Made by a program: the position numbers and the translations under genes. A model generated the notes under the pieces. It ran no database searches. It saw nothing but the letters and a program-made list of their open reading frames with translations, and was not told the DNA's origin. Positions 60,101-64,000 of a stretch of DNA of 64,000 bases are shown piece after piece. This DNA is from Carallia brachiata (Eukaryota; Streptophyta; Magnoliopsida; Malpighiales; Rhizophoraceae), in the NCBI GenBank assembly GCA_021464245.1, contig JADCRB010000001.1, positions 310,001-374,000 of the forward strand. The letters run 5' to 3'. Numbering within the stretch: the first letter of the stretch is position 1; every line of letters starts with the position of its first letter.

Positions 60101-60369
60101 AGGATGGGGACCAAGGTTTCCTCCCTGTCAGAGACGAGGATGGAGACAGAGATAGAATTTAAAAGCGGGGACAGAGATCATAGTTGTCATTCCAGTCCCC
60201 GATTTTTCTCGGTTTCATCCATACTTGTAACCTACAAAACATTGTGCTTCCATGCCAATGACCACATTTTTGGAAAGTCTTTTTTAAAAATTATAATTAA
60301 CAATTACTTAACGAGTAAGTTTCTACAAATGCATTATGCTGGAACGTCCTCGAGAATCAACATAACTAC
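57181..60369. other. Spacer with MITE relic and exon-like islands
   Basis: 59000-59250 is a relic of the same family as 37674-37983 (shared 'agtaatgattagaaagtt' and 'gaaagaaaataaatagtaattt'). 58325-58515 is a GC-richer block ending in a donor-like 'tttg|gtaatta', possibly a captured gene fragment. 60050-60200 is G/A-rich with repeated 'gggatg', 'gagatgagg' words. No open frame here has a domain I recognise, including 59711-59962 (plus). Confidence 0.45.
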
Positions 60370-60372
60370 TAA

Positions 60373-61111
60373 GGGCCTGTTTGGGTTAGCTGTTGAATGT
60401 TGCTGTTACTGATTGCTGTTACTGATTACTACTGCTGATTGCTGATTACTGATTTTTATTTGCTGTTGTTGATTGCTGATAAAATTAATAAAGTGTTTGG
60501 TTAATTTTATACTTGCTGTTACTGTTGAATAATGAAATGTCTAATTTAGACATATAATTTGTGTAGATATATTATATTAAATATTTTTATTTTTATATTT
60601 TATAATTTTATATTTTAGAATAATATTTTATAAATAATATTGAGAATTATTTTACTTAATTTTTAACTTTTTAAAAAATATATAATTTTTATTAAATTAT
60701 AAATTATTATATTTGAGATTTTTTTTATAAATGTCCACATTAAAGAAAATTAAAGTAAAAATATATTTAAGAATATTGAAAAAAAAATTATTGAAATTAT
60801 ATAAATACTAATAAAATAATTAACATATCTAATTCATATTGAAGTAAAAAATAATAGTAAAATTATGTAAATATTTTTTAAGGATAATTTAGTCCATATA
60901 AATTATTATTAATATTAAAAAGTGAAAAGTAATCTAAAAAGTAGCAAAAAGTAGGTCGGAGCTGCTTTTCAATCAGCTGCTGTTAGGCAGTCAAATAAGG
61001 AAATAAGCAGAATCAAAAAGTAACACTAAAAAGTTTACCAAACACCTATCTTCCTACTTTTTGAAAATGAAACGCAAATGTATCCTTTTAAAAGCTAACC
61101 CAAACACCCCC
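60373..61111. mobile_element. MITE, Tourist/PIF-Harbinger-like, family B copy 2
   Basis: A 739-bp element with termini GGGCCTGTTTGGGTTAGCT and (reverse-complement) GGGGGTGTTTGGGTTAGCT, and TAA at 60370-60372 and 61112-61114. It is collinear with 29996-30720 in the same orientation. The near-perfect termini suggest it is the younger of the two. Confidence 0.8.
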
Positions 61112-61114
61112 TAA

Positions 61115-61986
61115 GTATTACAATTATCGGCCCGTGGTCGGCAAGAAATTCCTAGATTCTAAAAATTTATCAATATATGTAAGTAGTTTACGTTAAATAA
61201 ATTAAATACAAAGTTTATAAAGATAAATATATTTTTATTTTAAATAAATTCTTGTACTTGTTTTACTCATGAAGAAAGTATTTTAATATACTTAAGATGG
61301 TCCTAGATTGACAGAATAAATGCAAATTTGATACAATATATAATTTCATACATTTTTTTTTTATCAAAATATAAACAAGTTTACCATATAAAATGTTTCT
61401 CCAATTTTTACACTTTATTAATTTAAAAGGAAAAAGAAAAAAAAATTGTCCACCTATGAACTGTTCGAGAGAATACTATATATTTGTTTCGATTGGCAAA
61501 GAATGACGTCATTCCATGGTTTGAAGCTCAACACTTCCCTGGTTTTCTAGCAATTTTTCCAGGTCGGCATGGCTTCCTTTTGTTGCACCATGTTGCTAGA
61601 TCCTCAATCAACTGCACTGCAAAAATGGTACCCAATTCATTGGTTTATGGTTCGACGAGTCGCGTCACTTAAAATTTAACAGTTTTTTAGACTAAATTGG
61701 AACGGACCAGAGTCTTATTTCCGATTTTGCTGGCTATTTTGATCAAACTTCGTTTGTATCTTTCTTTTCTGAGCATTGATCCGGTCTATTTTCGAAAACC
61801 CTAGACATGAAACATTTGGAATACAAAAAACAAGCATACCATATGCTGACATATACTTAAATTGGATTAAAACCCTAGATTGAATTCCCTATTTGAATTA
61901 TGATAAAACTATTTATTTGGTCTCAAAAATTGAAAATTTCAAGATAAAGCTAAGAAATGTGGTATTGGAATCGATAAACAAAAGTT
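61115..61986. other. Intergenic spacer
   Basis: No supported gene. A 62-codon frame at 61484-61672 has no known domain. Confidence 0.5.
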
Positions 61987-61989
61987 TAA

Positions 61990-63438
61990 GGGTCCGTTTG
62001 TTAACGATTCTGTTTTCTGTTTTCTGTTTATTTTTCAAAAAAAAAAACAGAAAACATGTTTGTTATTGATTTTGTTTTCTGTTTTTTGTTGAAAAGTTAA
62101 AAGTGTTTTCCAAAGAAAAAAAACAAATTGAGAAAATAATAAAAACTAGCTTTCCGATTTTATTTTTCACTTTTTTTTCTATACTTTCTCTCACAACATT
62201 TTCTTTCTCTATTCACCCCTTTATCATATGTCTCTTTACTCATCCTCTCTCTATCCCTCTATATTTTTTCTCTCACTACTTTTTCTCTCTCTACTCATTC
62301 TCTCTCTACCCTCTCTCTCCCTTTTCTATCTTTACCATTCTCTCTCTACCCTCTCTCTCTCTATTTTCTCTCTCTACTCATTCTCTCTTTACCCTCTCTC
62401 TCTTTTTTCTATCTCTATCATTCTCTCTCTACCCTCTCTCTCTCTCTATTTTCTCTCTCTACTCATTCTCTTTGTATCCTCTCTCACCTTTTTCTATCTC
62501 TATCATTCTCTCTCTCCTCTCTCCCTTTTTTCTATCTCTACCATTCTCTCTCTACCCCCTCTCTCTCTTTTCTCTCTCTACTCATTCTTTCTCTACCCTC
62601 TTTCTCCTTTTTCTCTTTCTACCAATCTCTCTACTAATTCTCCCTTTACCCACTCTCTCTCTCTCCCCTTTTTCTCCCTCAACAATTCTCTCTACTCATT
62701 CTCTCTATACCCGCTCTCTCTCTCATTTTTCTCTCTCTACCATTCTCTCTTTTTTTTCTTACTCTATCATTCTCTCTACTCGTTCTCTCTTTGCCATCTC
62801 TCTCTCTCTTTTTCTCTCTACCATTCTCTGTCTACCCAGATTCTCTCTCCTTTCTGTCTACCCACATTCTCTCTTTTTTCTCGCTCTACTAGTATCTCTC
62901 TACCCTCTCTCTCTCCTTTTTCTCTCTCTATTCATTCTCTCTCTACCCAGACTCTTTCTCTTTTTTCTTGTTTTACCATTCTCTCTACTCATTCTCTCTC
63001 TATCCGCTCTCTCTCTCTCTCATTTTTCTCTCTCAATCATTCTCTTTACTCGTTCTTTCTCTACCCTCTCTCTCTTTTCTCTCTTTGTCATTTTCTCTAC
63101 TCATTCTCTCTCTACCCTCTCTCTCTCATTTTTCTCTCTCTACTATTCTCTTTACTCATTCTTTCTCAACCCTTTCTCTTTCTGTCATTCTCTCTACTCA
63201 TTCTCTCTCTACCCTTTTTCTCTCTCTCTCTCTCTTTCTCTCTCCCATTTTTCTCTCTATATTTATACTCTTTTTACCATTTCTCTTACTATCTCTTTTC
63301 TATCTATTTTTTTATTCTTATAGAAAAAAAAAAAAAAAAATTAACAGCAATAAATACAAAAATTCAGCAAACAACAAAAACAAAACACAGAAAATGAAAA
63401 ACATAAAAAAAAAACTGACAGCGTCTCTAAACAGACCC
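61990..63438. mobile_element. MITE, PIF/Harbinger-like, enlarged by a CT-rich satellite
   Basis: Left end GGGTCCGTTTGTTAACG, right reverse-complement GGGTCTGTTTAGAGACG, TAA at 61987-61989 and 63439-63441. The subterminal parts ('ttctgttttctgtt' left, 'aacaaaaacaaaacacagaaaa' right) also pair. Between about 62160 and 63310 lies pyrimidine-rich repeat DNA. It is non-coding; the 389- and 406-codon open frames over it are artefacts of (TCTCTC)-type sequence. Confidence 0.75.
62160..63310 (+). repeat. CT-rich minisatellite
   Basis: Dozens of imperfect units alternate 'tctctctctactcattc', 'tctctctaccctctctctc' and 'tttctctctctaccattc', giving a higher-order period of roughly 50-65 bases. The strand bias is extreme: almost no G over more than 1 kb. 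It lies wholly inside the MITE termini. Confidence 0.85.
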
Positions 63439-63441
63439 TAA

Positions 63442-64000
63442 TAAAGCCAAAAAAGAGTTGAATTTCATCAAATTCAATTATTTTAGGATGCCCTCAAGTC
63501 AACATGCATGATCTATCTTTAGTAAATGAGAGAGAGAGATTTAGTATGCGAGGATGTGGGCTTGTGATTCTAGTAACCTTAACACCACCAAAAAAGCACT
63601 TTTATAATTAGACAATTCAACAATCAAATTAATAACCGAAAAAAAAAATCTAAGCTGAATGTTAAAAATTTTAGAAACGACCAACTAATTCATTGCAAAA
63701 AGTCAAAAGTCAGTTTTCTCCGATAATTGAATTTAACGAAATAATGCTCGTCTTTGTTTGTATAGAAGATGGTCGCAACGAAGCAGCCTTAAGCCCTTAA
63801 GCTGAAATTTAATATTGGGTCGGCCCTGTTAATTTGTATATTATTGAACAAAATTATAGAACTTTAAATAAATTCAATTAACCCTTTCCTTTTTTAACAC
63901 AAAAAAGCGGCATTATTGGTATCTAAGCTTAGACTAAAGATTACTTATTGATATCTTGATTCAACTTCTCTCATAAAGAGAATCGTCACCAAGCTGTGAT
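63442..64000. other. Intergenic spacer to the window edge
   Basis: No supported gene or repeat boundary. A short (GA)n tract lies at 63529-63538. Confidence 0.5.

Noticed and set aside
62103..63441. Open frames of 389-406 codons over the CT-rich tract
   Set aside because: They are Ser/Leu/Phe low complexity from pyrimidine repeats, open in several frames at once, and lie inside a MITE.

Overview
This window is nuclear DNA from a flowering plant. The genes have GT-AG introns and plant-specific products: a chloroplast TIC subunit, a DEMETER-type 5-methylcytosine glycosylase, a phytosulfokine precursor and an arogenate dehydratase. The spacers are very AT-rich and full of small non-autonomous transposons. 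A woody eudicot is a reasonable guess, but the species cannot be named from this sequence.

Layout. (1) 1-6847, minus: most of the TIC100 gene, ten exons visible, running off the left edge; intron 4 carries an Au-type SINE. (2) 7-13.6 kb: AT-rich spacer with two MITEs, a tRNA-derived SINE and a dead LINE 3' end. (3) 13709-14965, plus: an intronless membrane-anchored methyltransferase. (4) 15-19.6 kb: spacer with a MITE and a foldback element. (5) 19684-27270, plus: a 20-exon DEMETER-LIKE DNA glycosylase gene whose exon phases I could join to a 1205-residue protein. (6) 27.3-52.3 kb: a gene-poor, MITE-rich desert holding one real gene, a three-exon phytosulfokine precursor (33897-33382, minus), easily missed because no exon is longer than 114 bases. 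(7) 52372-53668, minus: a GC-rich intronless arogenate dehydratase whose N-terminal part is out of frame with its catalytic part. (8) 53.7-64 kb: spacer with a foldback element, a LINE relic, more MITEs, and one MITE swollen by about 1.1 kb of CT-rich satellite.

The genes do not form a pathway together; they serve chloroplast protein import, DNA demethylation, peptide hormone signalling and phenylalanine synthesis. Repeats were called from terminal inverted repeats, target-site duplications and copy-to-copy comparison within the window. Many MITEs have TAA/TTA target duplications, typical of PIF/Harbinger elements. I found no tRNA gene, rRNA gene, CRISPR array or intact autonomous transposon, and no clearly new biological system. 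The most unusual signals are a 31-bp tandem duplication that doubles a splice acceptor in the glycosylase gene, the paired homopolymer frame breaks in the dehydratase, and the satellite-bearing MITE.
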